Shown: positions 8,510 through 18,295 of the stretch, piece by piece
How the letters are laid out: the number at the start of each line of letters is the position of its first letter
Position numbering within the stretch: position 1 is the first letter of the stretch
Source of the DNA: Chara braunii
Lineage: Eukaryota; Streptophyta; Charophyceae; Charales; Characeae
DNA length: 21,504 nt
NCBI GenBank assembly: GCA_003427395.1
Contig: BFEA01000018.1
Span: forward strand, 4,187,436 to 4,208,939
Direction: 5' to 3'
Notes under the pieces: generated by a model
The model's input: the letters and a program-made list of their open reading frames with translations, nothing else
Database searches by the model: none
What the model was told of the DNA's origin: nothing
Program-made: the position numbers and the translations under genes

Positions 8510-8634
8510 CTAGGGCCTCCTGGTTCTCAGATCTCGTGGTCACCCCATCCTACTACTGTTCCAGCCCAATGGCGTTTGGCTTCCGAGTTCTGATGGGATC
8601 CGGCGCATCACCCTCCACCTGGGCCAACCCCGGT
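8510..8634 (-). rRNA. 5S rRNA-like sequence, probably a pseudogene or 5S-derived SINE
   Basis: Read on the minus strand, CCGGATCCCATCAGAACTC (about 8585-8603) matches the conserved 5S rRNA segment exactly. It is followed at normal spacing by an A box-like GGAAGCCAAACGCC, TTGGGCTGGAACAGTAGTA and the C box-like GGATGGGGTGACC. The 3' end departs from the usual CTGGGAAGTCC pattern and the first 30 or so bases do not match well, so both ends of the pairing stem look damaged. Box changes such as AAGCCAAA for AAGTTAAA also suggest decay. A TATATA lies 50 or so bases upstream, too far for the usual plant 5S promoter. No T run closely follows the 3' end. A lone diverged 5S copy, not an array. Confidence 0.65.
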
Positions 8635-8779
8635 CTCGGCCAACCCCGCCAGACCTTTGCCTGACCAGCCAAGCTGGCTGCATCTATATAGGGCCAGCGG
8701 AACACCAAACTGACACCAGCGGTGTAACTTTGCTAAGCAGACGAGGATTTAGTCCTTACTGTGTGCGCTTTGTAAAATC

Positions 8780-8937
8780 ATTGAATGGTCAACGGTGTAC
8801 ACACCTATAATTGTTGACAAGGAGATCCTGAGTTCAAATCCTGATGGACACAGTGACCTTAGCTGATAATCCCGTTTTCAAAAGGAAGTAAGAAGGGAAA
8901 ATGGAAATGATTTATTCAGCTTTCCAGTGCTATTGAC
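8780..8937 (+). repeat. tRNA-like SINE-type repeat, copy 1
   Basis: A B box-like AGTTCAAATCC (8831-8841) follows a loose A box-like TGGTCAACGGTG. The copy shares GAGATCCTGAGTTCAAATCCTG and the 3' words ATGATTTATTCAGCTTTCC and TGCTATTGAC with copy 2. The intervening sequence is diverged. No tRNA cloverleaf can be completed. Confidence 0.6.
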
Positions 8938-9023
8938 GCCACAGTTTCTCACAGATGGTTCACTTCCGCAGAGTGGATGATTTGCCTAGAGTAGAGAGTT
9001 TACCTAGCGTATGTGCCTTGTGG

Positions 9024-9202
9024 CTGATTGGTGCACAGTTTACTCGCCTGTAACTGTTGATAAAGAGATCCTGAGTTCAAATCCTGCTAGATTCAACAAA
9101 TTTCAAGGCTATCGCCCTTTTAAAACCACAATAAACAAAAGGAAAAATGACATTTAAATATAATGATTTATTCAGCTTTCCAAAGTTTCCATTGCTATTG
9201 AC
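9024..9202 (+). repeat. tRNA-like SINE-type repeat, copy 2
   Basis: The second copy, same orientation, has the B box-like AGTTCAAATCC at 9074-9084, 243 bases after that of copy 1. It also ends with AATGATTTATTCAGCTTTCC and TGCTATTGAC. It is slightly longer than copy 1, with AT-rich sequence in the middle. Confidence 0.6.
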
Positions 9203-10780
9203 CAGTCCAGGCAGTCCTCGCAAATGTTTCCACTCTCTGCAAAGTTGGTAATTGACAAATTGTGTTACCACTGTGACAGGGGGCATCTGCGTTGATGACA
9301 TCGATGGCTCGTGGGAGACCGTTTCTGATGGGCAAGCGATTGTGAGTCCAACTGTGGGTTCGCGCGCACCAAGAAGAACGTACTTGTCTGGCTGTTTATC
9401 GGAGGGAGGTCGAAGCAAGAGCTGCTGGCTAGCTTCCTCCTCTTCTAGCCCAGAGGCCGGGCAGATAAGGCCTCGTCGTGGTGAATCCTATTATTTCTCC
9501 TCTTCAGTTATCGGACAGCAGAGGGCAGACAACAGATGTGTGCCACACTGTCGATCTGTGAATGGCCAGAGCTCAACATCAAGCAAATCAACTGAAAGGT
9601 GACTCACTTCGCTGTGGGAAGGCCAAGAGAGGTATTGTCCTTCCAGAGTTTTCACAAGGTTGGATTGCCACTCACAGCACACCTTTTCTGCTGAAGTGTT
9701 TGCGTGGAGCAAAAGTTCGTCTCCCTTGCAATGTCACGGCCTTAGTGGTGGCAGGTTGATGAGCTGTGGAGACTCTATTGGCCGGACATCCCCAGCTTGA
9801 AGAGGTTCCGATCACATCACCAGGGCTGTTATTCCTGAATATCATAGAATTGGTCGTCTGATCGAAATCTCCGATGTGGGGTAAGATAGTTCACCAACAG
9901 TAGGAGTCTAGCTTGAGGGCAGTATTGGTGTACCCGCTCTTTCCTTACACCCCGCAAGAAGTTTGATTTCCTTGCTAGTGTATTTGCACCGATGTCGTTC
10001 GGCAAGACTACTAAAGTTTTCTCTTCATGGTGTCTTTAGGGTCTTAAATCAAGTTAAATGTTTTCAAGCCTTTCAAGGCTAATGCACCTCCCGCAGGCAA
10101 TTGTTATATCCCTTTGCAACTGGTGAGGGTTAAACCACCAGTACTTCTGCCAGCCATTGTTCTGGGCTCGGCCTACCAGAGCAAAGTTGCTGGTGGAGTC
10201 GGCCAAAAGAAGGCCTGCACCGGTCAGTGCATTTTTGGCATGCAGGTTTTTTCCAGGGTCGTCAAGGAAAGGGTCAGAAGCACTGATGGTTTAATCGTAG
10301 AGGCCGTTAAAGGTCCTTGTAGGCCTTCTCAGCCACAACTGAATCTCCAGGTTGTGTGGTGAGTGGGCAGATGTTATACTCACGTCCACAAGGTACCCTT
10401 GTGCACATTTGACCAGCGACAGTCAGAAATAGTTTCTGCAGACCCATCATCTAACAGTTAACCCTATCCACTACTCCTCTTGAAGAGTTGTAGTTGGTTT
10501 GCCGACTTAGCAATCATTGGTCTAGCCGTGTGATTGTAGATGTAGCCCCTTGGCGGCTATTGTTTTGCCAACTTGATAGTGGATGCATTGTTGCCTGCTT
10601 CAGCATTTCTGAAATTCCAATGCCGACAGCTGCATGCTTGTTATTGCTGGAGCAACAGGCTGACCATTGCCAGTGTGTTCTCAACCCCTCAGCTCAAGGA
10701 CGACTCAACTCTCCCAAGCTGTACATCCTAATCCACACCATTCATTAAGCAAACATGTAATGAATGGCCTTCATACTAAT
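9203..10780. other. Gene-free stretch with one copy of the dispersed 15-mer
   Basis: Open frames at 9252-9602, 10114-10362 and 10494-10748 show no recognised domain, start context or splice pattern, and I do not call them genes. The only repeat seen is the minus-strand copy of GTACTGGTGGTTTAA at 10130-10144. Confidence 0.5.
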
Positions 10781-10872
10781 ACTACTTTTAGGGGGAGTTC
10801 CACCAACCAGTTGATGTCAGTACTTAACTACTTTTAGAGGGATTTCCACCAACCAGTTGATGTCAGTACGGT
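10781..10872. repeat. Tandem duplication, period 46 bp
   Basis: Two units (10781-10826, 10827-10872) share ACTACTTTTAG and CCACCAACCAGTTGATGTC with few differences. Confidence 0.85.
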
Positions 10873-10873
10873 C

Positions 10874-10961
10874 TTTTAACTTTCTAATCATGTTTCAACT
10901 AACGAACACTCGCAAGTTTTTAACTTTCTAATCGTGTTTCAACTAACGAACACTCGCAAGT
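10874..10961. repeat. Tandem duplication, period 44 bp
   Basis: Two units (10874-10917, 10918-10961) share TTTTAACTTTCTAATC and AACGAACACTCGCAAGT with one clear substitution. The pair directly follows the 46-bp pair. Confidence 0.88.
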
Positions 10962-11446
10962 GCCAACCTTGCTAGACACTTTGCCAGCAGTACCACATAT
11001 GTTCCTTCAAGCTTCCAGGCAGGCACCTTGGCACCTCACTTCAGTGGTCTACCCCTCGTTTGCCCCATTTTTACCTCGCTTCTTACCCCACAGTTGTGTA
11101 GCTCGGCGTTCCCATTCGCCCGTGAATGCAGACGCGCACAAGAACCCAACGAACACTGAACGCTTTGTCTTTGCTTTTTTTTTTTTAGTTTAGGCCCTTT
11201 AGGGGTTTGGGGGGAGGGTATAGAGGAGGGAGGAAGATATGATGGAGGGCATCAAGCAGGGTGTCGAGGAGGGAGGACGGTGTCGAGAAGGGTGTCAAGG
11301 AGGGAGGGTGTCAAGAAGGGGGGAGGGTATCCAGCAGACGGTGGAGAAGGCGGAGGAAGAGGGCGATTCCGAGTAGGAGGAGAACGATGTATGTGTGTGC
11401 GGGAAATTCGTCTTTTTTTTAATGTCGATCGTCATGTCGGATTACA
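10962..11446. other. Gene-free, purine-rich stretch
   Basis: No gene is seen. From about 11200 to 11380 the plus strand is rich in GGAGGG and GTGTC words, a degenerate low-complexity tract with loosely repeated GAGGGAGG. Confidence 0.5.
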
Positions 11447-11570
11447 TAAGCATCCATCCGTCCATCAATCGATCAATCAATCAACCAACATCCATCCCGC
11501 CATCAGTCGATCAATCAATCAATCAATCAATCATCCATCAGTCGATCAATCAATCAATCGACAAAAGACA
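11447..11570. repeat. ATCA/CCAT tetranucleotide microsatellite
   Basis: Repeated ATCA and CATC words with interruptions (GATCAATCAATCAATC, CATCCATC). It is followed to about 11640 by CA- and GC-alternating dinucleotides (ACACACACGCGCGC). The long open frame over this area is a product of the low complexity. Confidence 0.85.
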
Positions 11571-11679
11571 CACATATACACACACACGCGCGCCCCAAAA
11601 CGGCATGCACAATGCATGCACACACACGCGTGCACTCAAATAAAAATAAACCTGCCCTCGCCTCCACCCTGCCCCCCCT

Positions 11680-11680
<1 letters not shown>

Positions 11681-11742
<62 letters not shown>
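11681..11742. repeat. (CT)31 microsatellite
   Basis: Uninterrupted CT dinucleotides for 62 bases, with impure pyrimidine-rich flanks. The serine/leucine and arginine/glutamate frames across it are artefacts. Confidence 0.95.
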
Positions 11743-11745
<3 letters not shown>

Positions 11746-12331
11746 GCTCTCCCTCTCCGTATCCCTCCCGCCCTCCGCGTCCCGACCTGCCCGGCATCCG
11801 GTTGGCCCACTCGTTCCCGCCTACCCCCTCCAACCCCCCAAATGGCCAAAAGTGGCCTGCGGAAAAGCTGTCTGCGGGCCACTTTTGTGCGTTCGTGCAA
11901 ACATGTCCATGGCAAGTACACACGAATAGGCGAGCATGTTCGCGCGTTTGTGAAGCAGGCGAACATGTCGGCCATGCTATGCAGCCTCACAGTTCATTTT
12001 ATTTAACTCGCTGTATTTTTTAGTGTGTTACCTTGACTCCTCACTGAATCTCTTACCTTACTTTCAGGTTTGACTTTGCCTCCTTTGTCTCACTTCTTAC
12101 TGCACGGCCTCTGCAGTTCTCACGCGACCTCTTGCTTTCAAGTTTCACGTCTGCCTCAGTTGTTGACTCGCTTTCACCTGAACTTTTCTCGCTTTCCAAT
12201 TCACTTGTTCAGTCAGTGGATAACTGCTTGCCGGCTTCTAACTGCTTCCAGGAGTGGGATCTTCATATGGAGATCTTGGTATGTTGTTTACCAACCAGAT
12301 TGTCAAGTTGTGCTTGTGACCACCATGTTAA
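11743..12331. other. Gene-free stretch
   Basis: Pyrimidine-rich at its left end. Frames at 12070-12414 and 12132-12443 overlap each other in different frames and have no recognised product. Confidence 0.5.
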
Positions 12332-12729
12332 CTCACATGCTAACTATCGAATTCCCAGCAAATTCGCCGACCTGCATCGTCAACTCAGTTGCAGGAGTTC
12401 AGTTGTTAACTTGATTGTTGTTAACTTGATTGGTGTTAACTGATGGGCGTAACCTGCATTGTTAACGTAGCTGCCTGCTAACGGCGCGTGGGAACTCAGA
12501 TGCTAAAGACTTGCAGGAGTCCTAACCTCGTCCATTAAGGTGCTGATTGGCCTAACCTGCGTTGTTTACTCAGTTGGCAACTGAAACGCGGTGACTCAGG
12601 TGCAAACTTGCTCGAAGTTATAAGTTATAACCTTATCCGTCAAACTGGCCATTGGCTTAACCTGCATGCCCTAATTCAGATACTTAAAACTTGCAGGAGT
12701 CCTAACCGTATCTATCAAATTCGTCATGA
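12332..12729. repeat. Decayed tandem repeat array
   Basis: Loose units of about 75-100 bases recur. Shared words are CTCAGATGC or TTCAGATAC, ACTTGCAGGAGTCCTAACC (12508-12526 and again near 12690), a CCRTCYATYAA-like word, and TTGGCYTAACCTGC (near 12548 and 12653). Clearest unit starts are about 12493, 12592 and 12673. GTTAAC words are frequent at the left end. This is probably an old satellite or a duplicated intergenic segment. Confidence 0.6.
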
Positions 12730-13624
12730 TTTCCTTGATCACTCTCAAAGTTCTGGAGTGAAGCATTTGTTTAGCTAAACCTTGCTTGATTTATTACGAG
12801 AGTGTGTGAAGTTGCATTTCTGTATTTCTAATGCATGATCCATGCTTCTCTCCACCTGCCACATGTTTTCGCAATCTCTATTTGATGCACTCCACACATA
12901 CACGGTAGATACTTGCCCCGCGTGTTTTCACAGGGAGATGATCTCATGGGTGTTTTGCCAGGAAATGCAGGGACTTGCACATTTCCAAGATGATCAGGAC
13001 TTACACGTTTATGTTTTGATTGTACTCCCTCTTTTTGCTTCTGTGTGAGTTCCAAGGGGGAGCCCAATAAGCAATTGTATTCACGTGAATGTTAATCGTG
13101 TTGCCAATCCATAATGCTTACTGAATAATATGCAGTGCTTGGCAGACACAGCAGTGGGAGCACTGGGAGGTGCTCCGGATGGGGTTTGTCATTTAATAAC
13201 CTGTCACTCACATTTCTGAGGGACGGAAAGTCACGATCAAGGTATGATGTGTTATTATACTTCTCATTACTCTCGCTTTGGTCTTTCATGGTTTCTGCAA
13301 GGTAAACAAATTGTCTAGTGTCGCATTGTCTGCAAGTTCTTCGAACGGTTGAAGGCTTTCTGTTGGTTTAAAGACACGGCATGGATATGTTTGGAGAGAA
13401 AGTAGAATCTGAGTATTGGTAAATACTACTGTGGATATGGTGTTTGGAACTTTGGAATACTTTTGTGAATGCATCCTGGTACGATCTTTAGGTCTCAACT
13501 TTTGCAATCATCCTTAGTAGGCCACTGTGTTGGAGACAATGTCTGTTTGCCACCAATTCCAAGGATGAATAGCATGTATCATTATGGGAAAACGAGTTAA
13601 TGATACAAAAAGAAAACCATTATG
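12730..13624. other. Gene-free stretch
   Basis: No RNA gene or repeat is seen. Two minus-strand frames (13286-13507 and 13092-13289) have fairly ordinary amino-acid composition and abut, but no domain or splice site convinces me. Confidence 0.45.
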
Positions 13625-13735
13625 GGGATTATGGGGGGGTATAAGGGTGTGTGTTGGACGGGGTGAGGAGGGGGAGGGGGGGAGGGGGGAAGGGGGGGAC
13701 GCGTATTACAGTGTTGGGGGGTGTTTGGGGCGGGC
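13625..13735 (+). repeat. G-rich low-complexity tract
   Basis: Many runs of four to seven G residues separated by short spacers on the plus strand, meeting the textual pattern for G-quadruplex formation several times. Frames across it are low-complexity artefacts. Confidence 0.75.
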
Positions 13736-13752
13736 ATTGGGGTTTGTGGGGT

Positions 13753-13793
13753 GCCGACCGATGGCCCACCTGCCAACGGGTGGAACGGTCGGC
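13753..13793. repeat. Interrupted hairpin
   Basis: GCCGACC (13753-13759) pairs with GGTCGGC (13787-13793), and an inner CCACC pairs with GGTGG. Confidence 0.5.
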
Positions 13794-13925
13794 CTGCTGG
13801 CAGCCGACCAATCCAGAGGTGCCGACCATGCACGTGACTACTCTGCCAGGGGGCATGATGGACCCACTGACTGTGAATGAAAGTCTCCCATACACTCCCG
13901 TCCTGCATAGACCAAATGGAGATGG

Positions 13926-13968
13926 AGAGAGTGAGAGAGAGAGAGAGGGGGGGAGGGAGGGAGGGAGT
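13926..13968 (+). repeat. GA and GGGA microsatellite
   Basis: GAGAGTGAGAGAGAGAGAGAG followed by a G run and GGGA repeats. Confidence 0.85.
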
Positions 13969-13989
13969 AGTAATGTGATTAATTGACTG

Positions 13990-14073
13990 CAGATGGGAGA
14001 GTGGTTAGCAACTTAGCAATAGCGCGATTGAATGTTTGTGACGTTGAAGGACATAGATGGGAGAGTGGATAGC
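13990..14073. repeat. Short duplication AGATGGGAGAGTGG
   Basis: AGATGGGAGAGTGGTTAGCA near 13991 and AGATGGGAGAGTGGATAGCA near 14055 differ at one base over 20, about 64 bases apart. The sequence between is not otherwise repeated. Confidence 0.6.
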
Positions 14074-14419
14074 ATACCCCCATGATAGAGTGCATTGACA
14101 GGTGGCAAAAGTCCAAAGGCAAGTGGATCACGTTCAGATGTAGGCTGTATTCCGGGCCCGAGAGTCTGTTCCATACAGCCAGAAAGGCAAACCAAGCTGA
14201 GCGGTTGGGAGCCACTGTACTGCACTGATAGTGGGAGATGTTTTTCAGAGACCACAGTGGGTCCACTGTGCAAGAACCTGCTCATGAATGCAGACTGTGT
14301 TTTTCCAAAGTCAGCATATTGGAATGGGAGCCCATGGGAAAGCTGGCAAGGCTCATTTATATGGGCTCTTATACCGCCAGACTGCGCCAGTACACGGCCC
14401 CAGCCTTGGTGAAAATGCA
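14074..14419. other. Gene-free stretch with overlapping frames
   Basis: Several frames on both strands overlap here (13979-14266, 14013-14420, 14095-14412). Since both strands are open, I cannot choose one. A word close to AGGTGGCAAAAG..CAAGTGGAT at 14099 recurs near 18496, suggesting dispersed repeat DNA. Confidence 0.4.
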
Positions 14420-14558
14420 ACTCGCCGCCTATGAAAATTTTGGTGGCTCGGCCTCTACTGGATTACAATGGCTGGCGGCGCCAGCGAACTCGCCGCGTAC
14501 GAAAATTTTGGTGGCTTGGCCTACTGGACCACAATGGCTGGAGCCTGGCGGCGCCAGC
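14420..14558. repeat. Tandem duplication, period 68 bp
   Basis: Units 14420-14487 and 14488-14558 share ACTCGCCGC, GAAAATTTTGGTGGCT, ACAATGGCTGG and TGGCGGCGCCAGC, with small indels. Confidence 0.85.
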
Positions 14559-14917
14559 CAAAAAGGAAACGAAGTGCGGCACTGGCAGTTCGGAAAAGCT
14601 TGGCGCTCAGTAAGGCGCCCATAGGCCCGGGTGTACTGGTGGTTTAAGCAAACGAATGGTAAGACCACTGAGCATGTATCCCCCAGCTAATGCCATAAAG
14701 GATAATCAGTTCATTTATGGAAGCATCTGATTGACGAGGTCCTTTTTCGCTCCGTTTCTTTTCCTTTCTGTTCTCTTATTTGTCTTCTTGTGTGTTTGAC
14801 GGGGAGGGAAAGTGTTTCCCCTCAAAGAACCCCTTCTAGAAGACCCAGATGATAAGGGGAAAGAATCAGAAATATATATGTGCTTCGTCATGCTACTCAC
14901 GAATGTCAGGCAGCTCC
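14559..14917. other. Gene-free stretch
   Basis: It contains one exact copy of GTACTGGTGGTTTAA (14633-14647) and no gene. Confidence 0.5.
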
Positions 14918-15766
14918 GAGTTGGCAGAGGCTGTTGCTGGGTGAAGTTGCTTTCCTTCAAAGAACTCTTCCTTGAGAAGCTGTCTTCCTTTGTACCCTCG
15001 TGAGACTTTTGTTAGACACAGAAACAAACAAACAAACAAACAAACAAACAAACAAACAAACAAACATCTTCTCCCTGTGGGAGGCTTTTGCAAAACCGAG
15101 GAAAAGAAAGGTCATGTCTGTGCGCGGTTCTGTTACGTGCTAATGTTGGGGGCCTCTCAGCTGGCAGGTTGTTGCTTGCTGAGAACAATTTGATCGGACT
15201 GATCTGTGAACCACGGGTATCGCCTCCCTCCTCTCAGATGTTCCACAGTCCATTTGCCTGCCTGATCTCCCATCCCAGAAACGTAAGCAAATTGATAGGA
15301 GATGGGTCGCTGGAAAAACGTCCAGCAGGCTGCTTTCCAGTGTAATTCCTTGCGTCCGGAGCTGTGTTCCTCTTCACAGATCGGTCCGGTCAACTTGTTC
15401 TCAGCAAGCAACAGCCTGCCAGCTCAGAGGCCCTCAACATGAGCACGTAACAGAACCAAGCACAGACATGACCTTTCTTTTTCCCTCGGTTTTGCAAAAG
15501 CCTCCCACAGGCAGAAGACGTTTATTTGTTTGTTTGTTTGTTTGTTTCTGCGTTTAACAAAAGTCCATTAGCATGTAACAGAACCGAGCACAGACATGAC
15601 CTTTCTTTTTCCTCGGTTTTGCAAAAGCCTCGCACAGGGAGAATATGTTTGTTTGTTTGTTTCGGCGTCTAACAAAAGTCTCGCGAGGGGATAAAGGAAG
15701 ACAGCTTCTCAAGGAAGAGTTCTTTGAAGGGAAGCAACTTCACCCAGCAACAGCCTCTGCCAACTC
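14918..15766. mobile_element. Fold-back element with long inverted arms
   Basis: The left arm (14918-15210) starts GAGTTGGCAGAGGCTG. Its reverse complement forms the right arm (15373-15766), which ends CAGCCTCTGCCAACTC. Matching inner ends are GATCTGTGAA and TTCACAGATC. The loop is about 162 bp (15211-15372). The left arm holds (AAAC)n at 15021-15065, and the right arm holds (GTTT)n at about 15523-15547 and 15646-15662. The right arm is about 100 bases longer because a segment around ACATGACCTTTCTTTTTCC is present twice. No transposase frame and no clear target duplication are seen. Fold-back elements are non-autonomous DNA transposons; a decayed inverted duplication is the alternative. Confidence 0.75.
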
Positions 15767-15857
15767 ACAGTTCTTTTCTTTTAAACCGTTGCCAATGACA
15801 ACAGCTTTGTATCTACCATTTTATGCAAATTTGCTCCTATGCGTCCTAGAGGTCCTG

Positions 15858-15891
15858 TGGACATGGTGACCAGTTGGACATGGTGACCAGT
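15858..15891. repeat. 17-bp perfect tandem duplication
   Basis: TGGACATGGTGACCAGT occurs twice back to back. Confidence 0.95.
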
Positions 15892-15902
15892 TGGTTCTTC
15901 GA

Positions 15903-16372
15903 TGCCCGTCACACATCTTGCTGCTTTGTACGTCGGAGGAGGATGACTATGGAGTCTGGGCTAGCATGGAGCGAGGTCTTTCTTCCTTCACTCTGGACCA
16001 TAGGTTATACCGACTGATGGTTAGGAACACAGAATTTGGGTAAGTGGGTGGGAGTTCACTCATTTGAGTTCAGGGATCCACAAACAGGTGGCAAGGTGAA
16101 TCATATGCAGGTGCAAACATATTTCCCCCGAAAAAACTCCAGTGATTTGCTGATCTTTTCTGAAGGAACGGGGGTTGCATGCATGTCGGATTGTTTCTGG
16201 TCGCTCCTCGTTCGCTTCAACATCTCCTCTCAACTCAACAGCATTCTGAAGGTATGCTCCATTTTCTCACATCTTATCCATGCTCGACTGTAGAGACAGG
16301 GGAGCTCGGTACACTGGTAAATGGCAGAGCACTCAGCAGAAGCATGGAATTGTTTCCACACACATGCTTGTG

Positions 16373-16448
<76 letters not shown>

Positions 16449-16642
16449 CATGTGTGTGTCTGTGTGTGTATCTGTGTGTGTGTCTGTGTGTGTGCATGTT
16501 GGTCGTTCCAATGATTTTATATTGTACTTCCGTCCAGATGTTAAATGGCTGTGAGGCATTTACTAACTGTCACAAATGTGTCCCATTCATGGACATGGGG
16601 GTGGTATCGGCGTTTTCGTCAGCAAAAGATTTTGTTTCATAA
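15903..16642 (+). pseudogene. Exon-like remains of an unrecognised gene
   Basis: Three pieces look coding in plausible phase. Piece 1 (about 15903-16039; CTSEEDDYGVWASMERG, DHRLYRLMVRN) ends at a good donor, GG/GTAAGT. Piece 2 (about 16074-16252; DPQTGGKVNHMQVQTYFPRK, FSEGTGVACMSDCFW) ends at a donor, AAG/GTATGC. Piece 3 (16538-16642; NGCEAFTNCHKCVPFMDMG) follows an acceptor, CCGTCCAG, and ends in a stop. The second intron would contain the (CT)n tract. The first intron would be only 34 bases, too short for normal splicing, so a frameshift and decay are more likely. A different frame at 16545-16859 is open too. I do not recognise the protein and assign no function. Confidence 0.25.
16375..16446. 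repeat. (CT)n microsatellite with TG-rich tail
   Basis: About 36 CT/TC dinucleotides without interruption, then TGTG-rich sequence to about 16496. Confidence 0.95.
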
Positions 16643-16859
16643 CGCTACTTATCATTTGTCGCCAATTTTCGAGGTGTCAGCACAGGTTGATGAACTTGCT
16701 AACGAATTACTTTGGAAGAGAACGAAAACGAACAGACAGCATGCAGTAGACCTCGATCCCAATCATTGGTCAAGAATGTGGACCGTTCCGAAATCACTGG
16801 TTGTGGATGGAGAACAAATAAAAAGAAGATTAAAGAATCGAATGATTGGGACACAGTGA

Positions 16860-17651
16860 GCATGTCTGGCTGAGTACAGTTCTGAATGTGCATTTTCTGG
16901 TTCCTTTCTTATTGTTTCATTTGTGTGGCAAATTACCACAGCCCTGCATCCATCTCTGTGCATGCACCCACTGGCAATGGGGGCCGATTGAAGCAATCAG
17001 CTGCACAGTGATGGTGCGGGCCTGTGGGTGAGTAGCTGCATAAGTGGGGCGCTCTCCAGTCGTCATCCTTGACGACCAAATGCTTTGAGTATTCACCATT
17101 GGGGAGACAACTGTGAGAAAAAAAAAAGGGGAAGCAACAGAGTATGATGATTGGAGAGCATGAAAAGAAATAATTCCCAACGACTTTATGTATTTCATGG
17201 GGAAAGGATTTCACACATCTCAGAGTCCTGGTTGCAGTTCTAAGTCCCTGAGCCCCATGTAACATAGTGCCAACCGGTAGGTGTTGTAGGTCCCATCTGT
17301 AGATCTGTTGAAGTCGGCTGGTAGGTTAGAAAGCCCAGTAGACCTGGTTCGGTGTTCTGTGGATGAACGAATCATTGTCCAATGCTTGAATCAAATCCCT
17401 TTCAGTCTGTTGGTGCAATGAAGCCCAGTCCCAGTAAAGCGCGTGAGAACTCCTGACTCGTCAGAAGCAGACCAAAGCCGGCCGGCAAAGGGTATCCAAT
17501 GGGAAATGTAGCAACTGCAAGACGCCGGCACCAGCGGACTTGTTTGGTGGAGCAACGATTGAGCGTGAAAGACTGTAGTTTCATGATGGGCCCTGACGGC
17601 CTAGCTGATAGTGGAGAGTGAGCGAGGCCTGGGAGAGAGTAGTTAGAGGAG

Positions 17652-17652
<1 letters not shown>
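16860..17652. other. Gene-free stretch
   Basis: Frames on the minus strand (16917-17265, 17402-17584) are short, overlap plus-strand frames and have no recognised product. Confidence 0.45.

Positions 17653-17719
<67 letters not shown>
17653..17719. repeat. (GA)n microsatellite
   Basis: Uninterrupted AG dinucleotides for about 67 bases. Confidence 0.95.
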
Positions 17720-17722
<3 letters not shown>

Positions 17723-18295
17723 CATGAGTTGGACTGTGTGTCACGTACGTGTACATACGTGAGACTTCTCACATGAAGTTTGGATTTTAAGTAACCTCCA
17801 AAGTGTTCGCATCCCTCTTAGTGTGAACTTAAGTGTGTGATGGGAATGTGAAGGCAAGTGAGGTGTATAGACCGTGTGAAAAGCGGAATCATTCCACTGG
17901 TATCACAGCAGGCTCTTGTTGTCTTCCAACATACAATTCCTTGAAAGGGCGCACAAAGCAAATAAGCCTGTGTGTGTAAGGTCAGGGCAGGGGGGTGATA
18001 TAGGAAAAGGAGGAAGTGTTGATTGACGGCAGCTGGCGGAGACTGGGATTGGTGAGAGGAAGTTGAGGTGACCTAAGCAGGAGAAGTCGAGAGCGAACAT
18101 GGAACTCACCTTCAGCCTGGACTGAACGTGGATATCTTCATCAAGCGATTTGGAGTGAACCTGGCATGTGCTGCATGTGTCTTGCTCTTGATGTCTAGAA
18201 ATTGCCGATCCTTTCCTGGAGTTTGAGCTGCTGATATCGATTCTTGTTATCGTCAATTAGGTCTTATGTCGGTCAGATAGGTTGCATGTAGGTAG
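17720..18295. other. Gene-free stretch
   Basis: No repeat or gene recognised. A minus-strand frame at 17903-18256 has no known domain. Confidence 0.45.

Noticed and set aside
11280-12023. Longest open frame in the window (247 codons)
   Set aside because: It crosses ATCA and CT microsatellites and its product is low-complexity; an opposite-strand frame is equally open.
13092-13507. Two abutting minus-strand frames with protein-like composition
   Set aside because: No domain, no good splice junction between them and no start context. Kept only as a remark.
14013-14420. Minus-strand frame of 135 codons
   Set aside because: Plus-strand frames overlap the same bases, no domain is seen, and related words recur near 18496, so repeat DNA is likelier.
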